64,000 nucleotides of DNA, from NCBI RefSeq assembly GCF_003026365.1, contig NZ_PYOM01000002.1:186001-250000 (forward strand), in the 5' to 3' direction. How positions within the stretch are numbered: position 1 is the stretch's first letter; each line of letters starts with the position of its first letter. The notes under the pieces are model-generated. The model was not told where the DNA came from, ran no database searches, and was given only the letters and a program-made list of their open reading frames with translations. The DNA is from Photobacterium angustum (GTDB taxonomy: Bacteria; Pseudomonadota; Gammaproteobacteria; Enterobacterales; Vibrionaceae). A program made the position numbers and the translations under genes. This document shows positions 51,667 through 64,000 of the stretch, piece after piece.

Positions 51667-52356
51667 ATGAATCAGTTATCACTACAAATCGGTCTAACAC
51701 CAGAATCTAATTGCAGTTACTTACCTAATGAAACAGAGCGATTAGGGGTAGTAATAGAGCCACAGTGGCTATCACCCGAAGGCTACGACTTATTGATAGC
51801 CTCAGGTTACCGTCGCAGTAGTCACGCCATTTACAAACCTATGTGTGCTGCTTGTTCAGCCTGTACGCCTTTACGTATTGATTGCCAAGGATTCACACCA
51901 TCAAGAAGTCAAAAGCGTCAGCAAGCTCAAATGAGAAAGCTGCGCTTCGAGTTTAAAACAGAGCTAGATGAAAACTGGTTTGTATTATATGAAAAATACA
52001 TCCGTCTTCGTCATTCCACAGGATCCATGTTTCCAGCCAATAAAGAACAATTTTTTGAGTTTGTAACTGCCCCTTGGATGGCAACCGCATTTTTGCATGT
52101 TTATGAAAATGACAAACTTATCGCCATTGCTGTAACAGATGTATTTCCTGACGCTTTAAGCGCAGTATATAGTTTTTTTGAACCAGAGCATTCTCTCTCT
52201 CTCGGAACCTTGTGTGTACTTTTTCAAATAGAGTTCTGTCGCCAATCAAAGCGTCAATGGCTATATCCTGGGTTTCAAATTGATGCTTGTAAGGCAATGA
52301 ATTACAAAACACGTTTTGTCCCTCATCAAAAACTTATCGATGGTATATGGCAGTAA
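51667..52356 (+). CDS. bpt: Aspartate/glutamate leucyltransferase Bpt
   Basis: Bpt adds Leu to N-terminal Asp or Glu; it resembles eukaryotic Ate1 but uses leucyl-tRNA. The 229-residue protein has the N-terminal cysteine region YKPMCAACSACTPLRI, RSQKRQ, the central YIRLRHS and a C-terminal DACKAMNYKTRF. It is absent from E. coli but characterised in Vibrio vulnificus. It completes an N-degron tagging pair with aat. Confidence 0.95.
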   Translation: MNQLSLQIGLTPESNCSYLPNETERLGVVIEPQWLSPEGYDLLIASGYRRSSHAIYKPMCAACSACTPLRIDCQGFTPSRSQKRQQAQMRKLRFEFKTELDENWFVLYEKYIRLRHSTGSMFPANKEQFFEFVTAPWMATAFLHVYENDKLIAIAVTDVFPDALSAVYSFFEPEHSLSLGTLCVLFQIEFCRQSKRQWLYPGFQIDACKAMNYKTRFVPHQKLIDGIWQ

Positions 52357-52547
52357 GTTTGCTTAAATCTAAAGCAATACAAACTGAACACATCAAACAA
52401 AAGTCAATTTACGTAGAAAATACGTATTAATCGCGAACAAAAGCTGACAAAGACAACTGGCAAGGGTAAAATTACCACCTAAACTTTACACTTAAACAGT
52501 TTCGAGGCATTATCCAGCCCGATCAAGATGAATGGCTGGTAGCCTAA

Positions 52548-52775
<228 letters not shown>

Positions 52776-52802
52776 TTTTCTTTCAAAATTAGCGATGCAG
52801 TG

Positions 52803-52827
52803 AAACCCAGCTAGATGCTGGGTTTTT
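52803..52827 (+). terminator. infA terminator
   Basis: The perfect 9-bp stem AAACCCAGC / GCTGGGTTT with loop TAGAT is followed by a T tract, 27 bp past the infA stop. Confidence 0.93.
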
Positions 52828-52860
52828 ATTTTATCTATCGAATGATATTTTCATATAGAT

Positions 52861-52896
52861 AAAAAAAACGCCGCAGACTTTTTAGCCTGCGGCGTT
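52861..52896 (-). terminator. clpA terminator
   Basis: The perfect 10-bp GC-rich stem AACGCCGCAG / CTGCGGCGTT with a 10-nt loop is followed by six or more T residues on the minus strand, 22 bp past the clpA stop. Confidence 0.92.
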
Positions 52897-52918
52897 CTAG
52901 TTTTATCGCATTTAATCA

Positions 52919-55186
52919 CTAATGCGCAGGTTCCATCTCACTGCTGAACTGGAAATCAAGCTCATCATTGATAAAGTCAACACGCACTGAACCACCATTC
53001 ACTAAACAACCAAACAGTAATTCATTCGCCAACGGCTTTTTCAAGTTATCCTGAATGACACGAGCCATCGGACGAGCACCCATTGATTTATCGTAACCTT
53101 TATCTGACATCCAGTTACGTGCACGCTCAGAGACTTCCATTGATACACCTCGCGCATCAAGTTGGGCTTGCAGTTCAACAATAAACTTATCCACTACTTG
53201 ACTAATAACATCTTTCTCTAGGTGATTAAACCAAATGATATTGTCTAAACGGTTTCTGAATTCTGGTGTGAATACACGTTTGATTTCAGTCATCGCATCA
53301 TGGCTATGATCTTGTTGAATAAGGCCAATTGATTTACGTACTGTCTCGGTAACACCCGCATTGGTTGTCATAACAAAAATCACATTACGGAAATCCGCTT
53401 TACGACCATTGTTATCTGTTAACGTACCGTTATCCATTACTTGTAGTAGTAGATTAAATACATCAGGGTGCGCTTTTTCAATCTCATCCAGTAGCACTAC
53501 TGAATGTGGATTTTTAATCACGGCGTCCGTTAATAAACCACCTTGGTCATAACCCACATAACCAGGAGGAGCACCGATTAAACGGCTAACTGTATGACGC
53601 TCCATGTACTCTGACATATCAAAACGTAGTAGCTCAATGCCTAGCGTACGTGCAAGTTGTACGGTCACTTCTGTTTTACCGACACCTGTAGGGCCAGCAA
53701 ACAAGAAAGAACCAACAGGTTTATTCTCAGCACCTAAGCCTGCACGACTAAGCTTTATTGCCTCTGTGAGTACATCAATGGCGTTATCTTGACCAAAGAC
53801 TAGCATCTTCAGTTTGTCATCAAGATGCTGAAGTACATCTCGATCGCTTGATGAAATCGACTTCTCAGGGATACGTGCCATCTTTGCAATCATGGCTTCA
53901 ATATCACCCACGTTCACCGTTTTCTTACGACGGTTAGCTGGCGCTAAACGACAACGAGCTCCCGCTTCATCAATCACATCAATCGCCTTATCTGGTAAAT
54001 GGCGCTCATTGATGTATTTAGCTGAAAGCTCTACCGCTGCACGAATTGCTTTATTGGTAAAACGTACTTCATGGTGCGCTTCATATTTCGGCTTCAAGCC
54101 CATTAAGATCTTGGTTGTGTCATCAAGAGATGGTTCAATCACATCAATCTTTTGGAAGCGGCGTGAAAGTGCACGCTCTTTCTCAAAAATATTGCTGTAC
54201 TCTTGGTACGTGGTCGACCCCATGCAACGTAACTTACCACTACTTAGCAACGGCTTAATTAAGTTTGCAGCATCAACTTGACCACCCGATGCTGCACCCG
54301 CACCAATAATAGTGTGAATCTCATCGATAAATAGCACGGCATGATCTTCTTTTTCTAACTGCTTTAAAATACCTTTAAAACGTTTTTCAAAGTCACCACG
54401 ATATTTAGTTCCCGCGAGTAGCGAGCCAATATCAAGAGAGTAGATCACACAATCTTTGATAATCTCTGGCACCTGTCCTTCAACAATACGCCATGCTAAC
54501 CCTTCTGCTATCGCTGTTTTACCGACTCCAGCTTCACCAACCAACAGTGGGTTATTTTTACGACGACGGCATAACACTTGAACAGTACGTTCTAGTTCTT
54601 TATCTCGCCCGATTAATGGATCAATACCACCTGTTTTTGCAAGTTGATTAAGGTTAGTTGCAAAGTTCTCAAGCTTATCTTCAGAATTTGCTTCTGCACG
54701 CTGTTCTTCGTTATTTCCCATATCTGATGAATTAACATCATCGTTGTCACTGTCTTTTACAGTGCCGTGAGAGATAAAGTTAACGACATCTAGACGACTA
54801 ATATCACTTTTCTTAAGTAGGTAAGCGGCGTGAGATTCTTGCTCACTAAAAATAGCGACAAGAACATTAGCACCCGTAACTTCACTACGTCCGGATGATT
54901 GAACATGGAAAACTGCACGTTGTAAGACACGCTGGAAACTTAGCGTAGGTTGTGTTTCACGGCTTTCGTCATCAACCGGAATTAATGGCGTAGTTTGTTC
55001 AATAAAGGAATCAAGTTCACGACGCAATTGGTCTAAATCAGCGCGGCACGCTAATAAAGCCTCTTGAGCTGCTACATTTTCTAATAGAGCCATCAATAGA
55101 TGTTCTACAGTCATAAACTCATGGCGCTTTTCTCGCGCACGGGCAAATGCACCGTTCAGGCTCGCTTCAAGTTCTTTGTTTAGCAT
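52919..55186 (-). CDS. clpA: ATP-dependent Clp protease ATP-binding subunit ClpA
   Basis: ClpA unfolds substrates for ClpP and receives N-degron cargo from ClpS. The 755-residue protein has the N-domain that docks ClpS (residues 1-145), an acidic, disordered linker (about 145-170), AAA domain 1 with Walker [10 protein letters not shown] and AAA domain 2 with GPTGVGKTE and the IGL loop that contacts ClpP (SIGL). The ATG has GGAGG six bases upstream. clpS is 47 bp upstream in the same direction. Confidence 0.98.
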   Translation of the reverse strand: MLNKELEASLNGAFARAREKRHEFMTVEHLLMALLENVAAQEALLACRADLDQLRRELDSFIEQTTPLIPVDDESRETQPTLSFQRVLQRAVFHVQSSGRSEVTGANVLVAIFSEQESHAAYLLKKSDISRLDVVNFISHGTVKDSDNDDVNSSDMGNNEEQRAEANSEDKLENFATNLNQLAKTGGIDPLIGRDKELERTVQVLCRRRKNNPLLVGEAGVGKTAIAEGLAWRIVEGQVPEIIKDCVIYSLDIGSLLAGTKYRGDFEKRFKGILKQLEKEDHAVLFIDEIHTIIGAGAASGGQVDAANLIKPLLSSGKLRCMGSTTYQEYSNIFEKERALSRRFQKIDVIEPSLDDTTKILMGLKPKYEAHHEVRFTNKAIRAAVELSAKYINERHLPDKAIDVIDEAGARCRLAPANRRKKTVNVGDIEAMIAKMARIPEKSISSSDRDVLQHLDDKLKMLVFGQDNAIDVLTEAIKLSRAGLGAENKPVGSFLFAGPTGVGKTEVTVQLARTLGIELLRFDMSEYMERHTVSRLIGAPPGYVGYDQGGLLTDAVIKNPHSVVLLDEIEKAHPDVFNLLLQVMDNGTLTDNNGRKADFRNVIFVMTTNAGVTETVRKSIGLIQQDHSHDAMTEIKRVFTPEFRNRLDNIIWFNHLEKDVISQVVDKFIVELQAQLDARGVSMEVSERARNWMSDKGYDKSMGARPMARVIQDNLKKPLANELLFGCLVNGGSVRVDFINDELDFQFSSEMEPAH

Positions 55187-55233
55187 AAGGCACCTCCCCT
55201 AAAAACCACTAAAAATGGCGTGCCGGAAAAAGA

Positions 55234-55554
55234 TTATGCTTTTTCCATAGTACACAACAGCGGATGTTCATGTTCGCGTGCGTACATCATTACTTGCGCT
55301 ACTTTTGTTTCTGCTACTTCTGCTGTGAAAGTTCCGCAAATAGCTTTGCCTTCATAATGTACAGCTAGCATTAACTGAGCAGCTTTCTCCAGATCCATGG
55401 AGAAGAAAGTTTGTAACACTTCTATCACAAAATCCATCGGTGTGTAATCATCATTATTCAAAATTACTTTGTACATCGATGGTGGCTTAACCTGAATCTC
55501 TTCCTTTTCTAAAATATCGGAGTCAGGACTAATCCATTCGTATAACTTACTCAT
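55234..55554 (-). CDS. clpS: ClpA adaptor protein ClpS
   Basis: ClpS binds N-terminal Leu, Phe, Tyr or Trp of substrates and hands them to ClpA. The 106-residue protein has the N-terminal extension, [20 protein letters not shown] with the NDD substrate-gating residues, and the pocket residues around [13 protein letters not shown]. It heads a clpS-clpA operon and is divergent from cspD. Confidence 0.97.
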   Translation of the reverse strand: MSKLYEWISPDSDILEKEEIQVKPPSMYKVILNNDDYTPMDFVIEVLQTFFSMDLEKAAQLMLAVHYEGKAICGTFTAEVAETKVAQVMMYAREHEHPLLCTMEKA

Positions 55555-55778
55555 AGTTTCATCTTAGTTCATTAGTTCACAAGCTGGCTATAGCGAAGCC
55601 AACAAAAAAGATTTTATCAAAATGTTAAAAAGAACACTTGACTGACTTGCTCTTTTTACTAAAGTGTTACCTGTAGTAGATATAATCTGCATCAAAACGC
55701 ATTAGTATGCAAACTATCAAATGTATTGTTATATGGCTAATGCCAAATGGAAGTTGAATGCAAGAGGGATGTAATAGC

Positions 55779-56000
55779 ATGGCAACAGGTACAGTGAAAT
55801 GGTTCAATAACGCCAAAGGATTTGGTTTCATCTGCCCTGAGGATGGAGAAGATGATATCTTCGCCCATTACTCTACAATCCAGATGGAAGGATACAGAAC
55901 ACTTAAGGCGGGACAACAAGTTAACTATGAAGTGCAAACAGGCCCTAAAGGCTATCATGCTAGCGAAATCATCCTCGCTGAAGGTGATGAAGCTAAGTAA
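55779..56000 (+). CDS. cspD: Cold-shock-like protein CspD
   Basis: CspD is a single-stranded-nucleic-acid-binding protein that inhibits replication in stationary phase. The 73-residue OB fold has GTVKWFNNAKGFGFI and IFAHYSTIQMEGYRTLKAGQ, closer to CspD than to CspA. The start is ATG at 55779; an upstream in-frame start at 55758 adds unrelated residues. A TATAAT at 55681-55686 is a likely -10. The position opposite clpS matches E. coli. Confidence 0.95.
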   Translation: MATGTVKWFNNAKGFGFICPEDGEDDIFAHYSTIQMEGYRTLKAGQQVNYEVQTGPKGYHASEIILAEGDEAK

Positions 56001-56027
56001 TCTTGTATCTACCACATTGTGTATAAT

Positions 56028-56058
56028 AAAGGTGAGTTTCGCTCGCCTTTAATTTTTT
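56028..56058 (+). terminator. cspD terminator
   Basis: The 9-bp stem AAAGGTGAG / CTCGCCTTT (one G-T pair) with loop TTTCG is followed by a T run. Confidence 0.9.
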
Positions 56059-56421
56059 CCCTTCTATCTCAACATCTACAGCATTACTAACAGACAATAA
56101 TAATAATGTGTTTACTTGTCTACGATCTAATGACTCAATGGACATTAAAAGTACGGCTATCACACGGTTATTCGCTAATCTTGTTCTGTACCAGAGAAAT
56201 ACATCAACATATTATGAATAAAAAGTGCATGACTAAAAAAGCACTCCCCACCGCTCAAATACAAACATATTTTTAACAATTACCCTGCTCTGTTTTCATC
56301 ATATGCGAAAAAATCAGCGATGAAAACCATTGACTCATAGCCAAATATCACCTTTGAGAAGTTAAGCACGAACCACTGCTCTGAATGCCTAACAAGCAGA
56401 CAAACTGTGTTTTTTGCATAC
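56059..56421. other. Intergenic region between cspD and icd
   Basis: About 360 bp without a gene, RNA or repeat that I can identify. It separates two convergent units, each with its own terminator. Confidence 0.5.
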
Positions 56422-56445
56422 AAAAAAGCCCAGCAGTGCTGGGCT
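56422..56445 (-). terminator. icd terminator
   Basis: AGCCCAG / CTGGGCT with loop CAGTG forms a stem that is followed by six T residues on the minus strand, 24 bp past the icd stop. Confidence 0.9.
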
Positions 56446-56468
56446 CATATCTATATGTAATGATTAAA

Positions 56469-57722
56469 TTACATTTGTTCAATCATATCATCCGCAAATT
56501 CAGAACACTTACGTAATGTTGCGCCATCCATTAGACGCTCGAAATCATAAGTCACTGTTTTGTTGCTAATCGCAGCTTCCATTGAGCTAATGATTAGATC
56601 TGCAGCTTCAACCCAACCTAGGTGACGCAGCATCATTTCAGCAGAAAGGATAAGTGAACCTGGGTTTACTTTATCCTGACCTGCGTACTTAGGCGCAGTA
56701 CCGTGCGTTGCTTCAAATAGTGCAATGCCATCACCAATGTTTGCGCCAGGTGCGATACCAATACCACCAACCTGTGCAGCAAGTGCATCAGAAACGTAAT
56801 CACCGTTTAGGTTCATCGTTGCAATAACATCGTACTCAGCTGGGCGAAGTAAAATTTGTTGCAAGAATGCATCAGCAATACAATCTTTAACGACGATCTC
56901 TTTACCCGTATTTGGATTCTTTAGAGTCATCCATGGGCCACCATCAAGTAGTTCAGCACCGAACTCTTGTAGCGCAACTTCGTAACCCCAATCTTTGAAG
57001 GCACCTTCGGTGAACTTCATGATGTTACCTTTGTGTACCAAAGTTAGTGAGTCACGATCGTTATCGATTGTGTATTGAATTGCAGCACGAACTAAACGCT
57101 TAGTGCCTTCTTCAGATACAGGCTTGATACCTACACCACATTGTTGTGGGAAACGGATTTTAGTTGCACCCATTTCTTCTTGTAGAAATTTAATTACTTT
57201 ATCCGCTTCAGCAGTGCCCGCTTGGAATTCGACACCCGCATAGATATCTTCAGAGTTTTCACGGTAAATAACCATGTCAGTTAGCTCTGGTTGCTTAAGT
57301 GGGCTTGGAACACCATCAAAGTAACGAACAGGACGAGCACAGATGTATAAATCTAGCTCTTGACGTAATGCTACATTCAGTGAGCGAATACCACCGCCAA
57401 CAGGTGTTGTCAGTGGGCCTTTAATCGCTACTTTATATTCACGGATAAAGTCTAATGTTTCTTGAGGTAACCAAGCATCTTCACCGTAAACCTGTGTAGA
57501 CTTCTCTCCTGTGTAGATTTCCATCCACTCAATTTTACGATCGCCAGCGTAGGCTTTTTTTACAGCTGCATCGACAACTTTAATCATTGCAGGGCTTACA
57601 TCAACACCAATACCATCACCTTCAATATAAGGAATGACTGGGTTGTTAGGAACGACCAATTTACCATCAGAATCTAGGGTAATTTTCTGACCTTCAACTG
57701 GTACAACTACTTTACTATCCAT
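56469..57722 (-). CDS. icd: NADP-dependent isocitrate dehydrogenase
   Basis: Icd oxidises isocitrate to 2-oxoglutarate in the TCA cycle. The 417-residue protein shows [16 protein letters not shown] at the N-terminus, the phosphorylatable S114 in [28 protein letters not shown] and [10 protein letters not shown]. The serine is the AceK kinase target in E. coli. The ATG has AGGAG 7 bases upstream. It is divergent from rluE. Confidence 0.98.
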   Translation of the reverse strand: MDSKVVVPVEGQKITLDSDGKLVVPNNPVIPYIEGDGIGVDVSPAMIKVVDAAVKKAYAGDRKIEWMEIYTGEKSTQVYGEDAWLPQETLDFIREYKVAIKGPLTTPVGGGIRSLNVALRQELDLYICARPVRYFDGVPSPLKQPELTDMVIYRENSEDIYAGVEFQAGTAEADKVIKFLQEEMGATKIRFPQQCGVGIKPVSEEGTKRLVRAAIQYTIDNDRDSLTLVHKGNIMKFTEGAFKDWGYEVALQEFGAELLDGGPWMTLKNPNTGKEIVVKDCIADAFLQQILLRPAEYDVIATMNLNGDYVSDALAAQVGGIGIAPGANIGDGIALFEATHGTAPKYAGQDKVNPGSLILSAEMMLRHLGWVEAADLIISSMEAAISNKTVTYDFERLMDGATLRKCSEFADDMIEQM

Positions 57723-57862
57723 TTTAATCTCCTAGCGTCCATTTGTTATCTTTTTGTAAGATGCGAGCAAATCATACTTGAAATTTTAACGGCACGCCAA
57801 TTGTGTTATTTTCACGTATAATAGACCTGTCTATACTACAAATCTCCATTACGGCAGTATTT

Positions 57863-58513
57863 ATGAAGCCAAATACCATGATTCGTCAACCTAAACGTTC
57901 CAATAATGAGCGCAGGGCATCAAGAAAATTAAATAAACCTAAGCGAGCTCGCGGTCCACAAAAGATCATTTTATTTAACAAACCCTTTAACACTCTCACG
58001 CAATTTTCGGGCGAACCCGGCGACAGCACCCTTGCCGATTTCATTCCTGTAAAAGATGTTTACCCCGCAGGACGCTTAGATAAAGACAGTGAAGGTTTGT
58101 TAGTTTTAACCAATGATGGTGTGTTACAAGCTAGGTTAACGCAACCCAAGTCAAAACAAGCGAAAGTGTATTGGGTACAAGTTGAAGGCGCACCAACAGA
58201 AGCTAATCTGCAAGCTTTACGTGATGGCGTAGAATTAAAAGACGGTATGACACTGCCAGCAGGTGTTGAAGTCATTGAATCACCAATGGTATGGGATCGT
58301 AATCCCCCTATTCGCGAACGTAAAAGTATTCCAACGACATGGCTTGCCATTACATTAAAAGAAGGACGTAATCGCCAAGTCCGCCGTATGACCGCGCATA
58401 TCGGCCATCCAACATTGCGTCTAATTCGCTATCAAATGGCACAATGGACGGTTAATGATCTTGCTCCAGGTGAGTGGCGAGAAGTCACATTAACTACCAG
58501 TGAACAATTGTAA
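57863..58513 (+). CDS. rluE: 23S rRNA pseudouridine synthase RluE
   Basis: RluE makes pseudouridine 2457 in 23S rRNA. The 216-residue protein has no S4 domain; it has a basic N-terminus, [12 protein letters not shown], the active aspartate in [20 protein letters not shown], and [23 protein letters not shown]. The start at 57863 is chosen over an in-frame 57803 codon whose extra residues are not basic and are unlike the family; another ATG lies five codons later. The ribosome site is weak. It lies between icd and mnmA as in E. coli. Confidence 0.94.
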   Translation: MKPNTMIRQPKRSNNERRASRKLNKPKRARGPQKIILFNKPFNTLTQFSGEPGDSTLADFIPVKDVYPAGRLDKDSEGLLVLTNDGVLQARLTQPKSKQAKVYWVQVEGAPTEANLQALRDGVELKDGMTLPAGVEVIESPMVWDRNPPIRERKSIPTTWLAITLKEGRNRQVRRMTAHIGHPTLRLIRYQMAQWTVNDLAPGEWREVTLTTSEQL

Positions 58514-58525
58514 ACGCTGCTATTG

Positions 58526-58562
58526 ATCTGTGTGATTGTTTCTTATCTCAAATCACACAGAT
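58526..58562 (+). terminator. Hairpin after rluE
   Basis: A perfect 12-bp stem ATCTGTGTGATT / AATCACACAGAT with a 13-nt loop lies 13 bp past the rluE stop. No T tract follows, so termination here is less certain. Confidence 0.55.
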
Positions 58563-58641
58563 TACCAACTAAAATGTAAAACACTCTTTCTCTTCAAAAA
58601 AACTACACATTCATAACTATATCTATTATTATCGACCTAAA

Positions 58642-58657
58642 TAGCAAACGTTTGCGT
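58642..58657 (+). promoter_or_regulatory. PurR operator upstream of mnmA-hflD-purB
   Basis: TAGCAAACGTTTGCGT contains the perfect palindrome GCAAACGTTTGC and matches the PurR consensus (ACGCAAACGTTTGCGT in symmetrical form) at 14 of 16 positions. It overlaps the expected -35 region of the TATACT at 58678. With purB as third gene of the operon, repression by PurR and hypoxanthine or guanine is a reasoned inference. Confidence 0.75.
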
Positions 58658-58860
58658 AGCTAGTAAAACAATCTATTTATACTTTATATTTACGGCTTAT
58701 TTGGCTGTTACCTATTGTATTAGTAGCGATTTTTCAATTTCGATAATGATATAAGACAGCGCATTACGCTATGTCACTTATTTATTGAAGTGTGATTCTG
58801 CTCTCGATCTGTTTCAGCTCAATGCTTTCTGTTAGAATTACGCTCTTAACACTAAATTAG

Positions 58861-59991
<1,131 letters not shown>

Positions 59992-60003
59992 AGGAGTTTC
60001 ACC

Positions 60004-60621
60004 GTGGCTTACACTGTTTATGACCGAACAATCGCCTTTGCTGGTATTTGCCAAGCGGTAAAACTGGTTCAGGAAGTTGCCAAGAATGGTAGCTGTGACA
60101 ACGATATTCTAGCCGCAACATTAAATAGTATTGTTGAGACGAATCCGTCTAATACTATTGCTGTATATGGAAATGAAGAAAACCTACGTATGGGCTTAGA
60201 GTCCATGGTGCGTGATATCGACAATAGCACGTCAGGAAGTGAAATTACTCGCTACTTAGTCAGTGTGATGGCACTAGAACGTAAGTTGGAAAGTCGTCGA
60301 GACAGCATGTCGCAGCTTGGTGATCGAATTGATATGCTAAAACGCCAACGTGATCACTTCGAGCTACTTGACGAGCAAATGCTAAGCAACATCGCGAGTG
60401 TTTATCTAGATATAATTAGCCCGCTTGGCCCTCGTATCCAAGTATCAGGCACACCTGCGCAGTTACAACAATCTCACGTACAGCATAAAGTCCGTGCGTT
60501 GTTACTTGCAGCTGTTCGTGGTGCGGTACTATGGCGTCAAGTCGGTGGTAAACGTCGCCACCTATTGTTTGGTCGTAAACAAATGATCGAGCAAGCAAAA
60601 ATCTTGCTTGCGCGAAACTAA
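60004..60621 (+). CDS. hflD: High-frequency lysogenization protein HflD
   Basis: The 205-residue helical membrane-associated protein lies between mnmA and purB throughout gammaproteobacteria. In E. coli it lowers lambda CII activity. Features are [34 protein letters not shown], and a C-terminal [19 protein letters not shown]. It starts with GTG, with AAGGAG seven bases upstream. Confidence 0.95.
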   Translation: MAYTVYDRTIAFAGICQAVKLVQEVAKNGSCDNDILAATLNSIVETNPSNTIAVYGNEENLRMGLESMVRDIDNSTSGSEITRYLVSVMALERKLESRRDSMSQLGDRIDMLKRQRDHFELLDEQMLSNIASVYLDIISPLGPRIQVSGTPAQLQQSHVQHKVRALLLAAVRGAVLWRQVGGKRRHLLFGRKQMIEQAKILLARN

Positions 60622-60670
60622 AAGCGACGATGTAAATATTCATAACATCTAGCTTTGGCTAACCCCTTAG

Positions 60671-62086
<1,416 letters not shown>

Positions 62087-62107
62087 TTTCGTTATAAACG
62101 AGATCAT

Positions 62108-62140
62108 AAAAGGCGAGAAGGTTGACCTTTCTCGCCTTTT
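62108..62140 (+). terminator. purB terminator
   Basis: The long stem AAAAGGCGAGAAGGT / ACCTTTCTCGCCTTTT (one bulged base) lies 21 bp after purB, between it and the convergent OmpA-lipoprotein gene. It is probably used from both sides. Confidence 0.85.
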
Positions 62141-62160
62141 CTTTATCTCGAATTTATCGA

Positions 62161-62661
62161 TTAGACTTCCGTGAACATCACCAAACCACGGCGGTTCAAT
62201 GCATTGGCTTTTAAGCTATGTCCTTTCACTATGGGATTCTTCTCGCCAAAATATTTCACTTCAAACTGGTAATGACTTTCATCAATTCGCGCTTTTAAAT
62301 AGCTTTCAATCGCATGTGAACGACGCAGCGATAAAGCTTCATTGTAGCTATCACTGCCTTGATAGTCGGTATGACCTGCAATTAATATATCACCTGAAAG
62401 TGGCTTAATTTTAGCAATAAAACCATCTAACTCTTTAATATCTTCTGATTTTAAAACCGCTTTATCAAAGTCAAAATGCGAGATCAAAGACAAGTATATT
62501 TTCTTATCTTCCGCTATTGTTTTCGACTTAAGCTCTGCAATTAAAAGCTTCTTCACGGTGAGATCATCAAACTTATTGATGTTTTCTTGGCTAACATAAG
62601 TATCCGTTGAGCAACCACCCAATAACGCTAATAAACATAATACGAAGAGTGATTTTTTCAT
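62161..62661 (-). CDS. OmpA-domain outer-membrane lipoprotein
   Basis: The 166-residue protein has a lipoprotein signal (KKSLFVLCLLALLGG then C17, lipobox LGGC), a short helical linker, and a C-terminal OmpA-type peptidoglycan-binding domain: ISHFDFDKAVL, IAGHTDYQGSDSYNEALSLRR with the Asp/Arg pair that holds diaminopimelate. Its ATG shares a base with the stop codon of the upstream barrel gene (TAATG), so they are translationally coupled. It probably tethers the partner barrel to the cell wall. The exact function is unknown. Confidence 0.88.
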   Translation of the reverse strand: MKKSLFVLCLLALLGGCSTDTYVSQENINKFDDLTVKKLLIAELKSKTIAEDKKIYLSLISHFDFDKAVLKSEDIKELDGFIAKIKPLSGDILIAGHTDYQGSDSYNEALSLRRSHAIESYLKARIDESHYQFEVKYFGEKNPIVKGHSLKANALNRRGLVMFTEV

Positions 62662-64000
62662 TAGAATTTACCTACTAAGTTAATGAAGACGCCTTTCGCG
62701 TTGTAATCATCGTTATGTACTAAATCATCATCAAATTTAGAAAAGTTATAACCCACACCAATTTTCACATTATCATTAATATGTTTATTCACAGACACTA
62801 ATGCACCTTGCTCTAAATCATCGGTCACACGATCTTTTTTCCAGTGATACTCACCCGTTACATCCCAATCTTTCATCACTTTATAGCTTGCACTGACACC
62901 AGTTAGGAAGATCTCGTTCTTCACTGGCACATCACTGCTGTCTTTACGTTTATAAAGCTCAGATTTTTTCTTGTAAGCCCCTTTCAAACCAACATCAACA
63001 TGGGCATTGACCGAATAAATCGTTTCACCTTCAATAATATGGCTCTTCTCATTATTGGTATCTTGCTCTTTTGAACGGTCAGTTTGATCGTAGTCTTCTA
63101 AATAGGTGTAGCGAGTTAAAAAGTTCAAGCGATCATTAAAAATAGGACGATAAGCTAAACCCACACTACTTTCTGTGTAGCGTTCAACGACTTCGTTTTT
63201 CGTTTCATCTTTAGATTTCGAGTAATTAAACTTACCAAACAAGGTGTATTCATCGGTAAGGTGATGGACATAACGGTTAGTGGTAACAAATTGAGTAACT
63301 TTGCTATCACCTTTATCGACACGGTATTCCACTTTATTTTTTAAACTGTAATCGTCTTTATCAACCGATGTATAAATACTAATCCCACTTCGCTCAATAT
63401 CACCATTATCAGTACTTTTTAAGTTACTCTTTTCAAACGCAATCCCCGCGTCAATGTCATCACTCACATCATAATCAAAACCAAAGGAATTCACTTTCCC
63501 TTTGCCATTATTATCATCCACAAACTGATTCTCTTGATAGAACGATAACGAATCAGTTAGATCGGCTTTCTGACCAAAAACAATATTATTTTCGTTATCA
63601 TAATCTTCTTGGATATAACTCGCATAAGTGGAATAGTCATCGTTAACTTGGTAATCTACTTTCGCTTGCAGAGAATCGCCGCGATCACCTGTGGCATATT
63701 CACCGGATAACGTCCAGTCATCATTCAGTGCAAACTCGGCACCCACTGCAACGCTATCGTCCTGATCAAAACTCTGACTGGCATTAACGGTTTTCTGCCC
63801 TTTAACGTAAACACTGTTGTCATCATTAAATTCATAATCGGCACGAACGCCTACCAAATCACCAGAGCTTTGCTGAGCATCATTATTAAGCTCATTAACA
63901 TGACGACCAGCTGCGGCAATTTTTAGATATTCGGTAACTCGGTATTGAGCTTCGACTTCAACACGTTCGGTATCAGTAACTGTTTTACCGCCGCTGTCTT
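62661..64000 (-). CDS. Large outer-membrane beta-barrel protein (partial, N-terminus beyond right edge)
   Basis: About 445 C-terminal residues are present and the frame stays open to the window end; any start codon shown inside, such as a TTG near 63857, is not the real start. The sequence is a run of alternating amphipathic strands rich in Asp, Asn, Tyr and Ser (SVYVKGQKTVNAS, WTLSGEYATGDRGDS, YSTYASYIQED, GISIYTSVDKDDYSLKN), with aromatic belts and a terminal phenylalanine (INLVGKF), the mark of BAM-inserted barrels. At least 20 strands are possible. It is followed by a coupled OmpA lipoprotein. I do not recognise the family; the N-terminal part is needed to decide between surface adhesin, exporter or porin. 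Confidence 0.82.
   Translation of the reverse strand, partial: DSGGKTVTDTERVEVEAQYRVTEYLKIAAAGRHVNELNNDAQQSSGDLVGVRADYEFNDDNSVYVKGQKTVNASQSFDQDDSVAVGAEFALNDDWTLSGEYATGDRGDSLQAKVDYQVNDDYSTYASYIQEDYDNENNIVFGQKADLTDSLSFYQENQFVDDNNGKGKVNSFGFDYDVSDDIDAGIAFEKSNLKSTDNGDIERSGISIYTSVDKDDYSLKNKVEYRVDKGDSKVTQFVTTNRYVHHLTDEYTLFGKFNYSKSKDETKNEVVERYTESSVGLAYRPIFNDRLNFLTRYTYLEDYDQTDRSKEQDTNNEKSHIIEGETIYSVNAHVDVGLKGAYKKKSELYKRKDSSDVPVKNEIFLTGVSASYKVMKDWDVTGEYHWKKDRVTDDLEQGALVSVNKHINDNVKIGVGYNFSKFDDDLVHNDDYNAKGVFINLVGKF

Noticed and set aside
52776-52918. tRNA-Ser between infA and clpA, as in E. coli
   Set aside because: The gap contains only two terminators; no tRNA arms or T-loop sequence are present.
58529-58562. 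TGTGATT...AATCACA arms after rluE read as a CRP site
   Set aside because: The arms are separated by 13 nt and form a 12-bp hairpin; the spacing is wrong for CRP.
62661-63857. Complete gene starting at 63857
   Set aside because: The reading frame remains open and protein-like (barrel strands) up to the window end, so the codon at 63857 is internal.

Overview
The window comes from a gammaproteobacterium, almost certainly a member of the Vibrionaceae and most plausibly a Photobacterium. This is inferred from the AT-rich intergenic DNA, protein sequences close to both E. coli and Vibrio versions, a Bpt-type leucyltransferase beside Aat, and housekeeping gene order that joins blocks conserved in enterics. 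Species cannot be fixed from the sequence alone. There are no rRNA or tRNA genes, insertion sequences, prophage or CRISPR arrays. The window is overwhelmingly core chromosome.

Layout, left to right. (1) 1-2984: two leftward PTS sugar permease genes, the first cut by the window edge, each behind AT-rich leader DNA. (2) 3586-14180: a long leftward cluster for fatty-acid and phospholipid precursor synthesis and its usual companions, transcribed in the order yceD, rpmF, plsX, fabH, fabD, fabG, acpP, fabF, pabC, mltG, tmk, holB, ycfH. Terminators follow acpP and fabF inside the cluster, and a pair of palindromes separates fabH from fabD. (3) 14640-19950: the Maf-type nucleotide pyrophosphatase yceF, rluC, and rne with a long leader. 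(4) 20191-24963: a SulP anion transporter, a small cobalamin nucleotide-loop group cobT-cobS-cobO, and psiE. (5) 25020-32572: leftward genes for a DUF457-type membrane hydrolase, yhjD, asmA, dcd, udk and mrp. (6) 32817-37668: metG, a dicarboxylate/amino-acid symporter, and an unrecognised membrane-anchored protein.

(7) 37714-45387: leftward serS, rarA, lolA, ftsK and lrp. (8) 46272-52775: rightward trxB, cydD-cydC, aat-bpt and infA. (9) 52919-57722: leftward clpA and clpS, divergent cspD, and leftward icd. (10) 57863-62086: rluE, then the mnmA-hflD-purB operon, preceded by a near-perfect PurR operator. (11) 62161-64000: a leftward, translationally coupled pair made of an OmpA-type lipoprotein and the C-terminal part of a large outer-membrane beta-barrel protein that runs off the right edge.

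How the genes connect: block 2 makes the acyl carrier protein and the initiation and elongation enzymes of type II fatty-acid synthesis. Blocks 8 and 9 bring the N-degron machinery together (Aat and Bpt tag substrates, ClpS delivers them, ClpA unfolds them). trxB and cydDC handle thiol redox and cytochrome bd assembly. The main points for follow-up are the right-edge outer-membrane pair, the PurR site, the 48-bp repeats in ftsK, the duplicated motif in the RNase E tail, the actinobacterial-looking glucose-type PTS permease, and the operator-like palindromes near 756-882 and 11373-11434. I found no clear previously undescribed system fully contained in the window; the right-edge pair is the best candidate.
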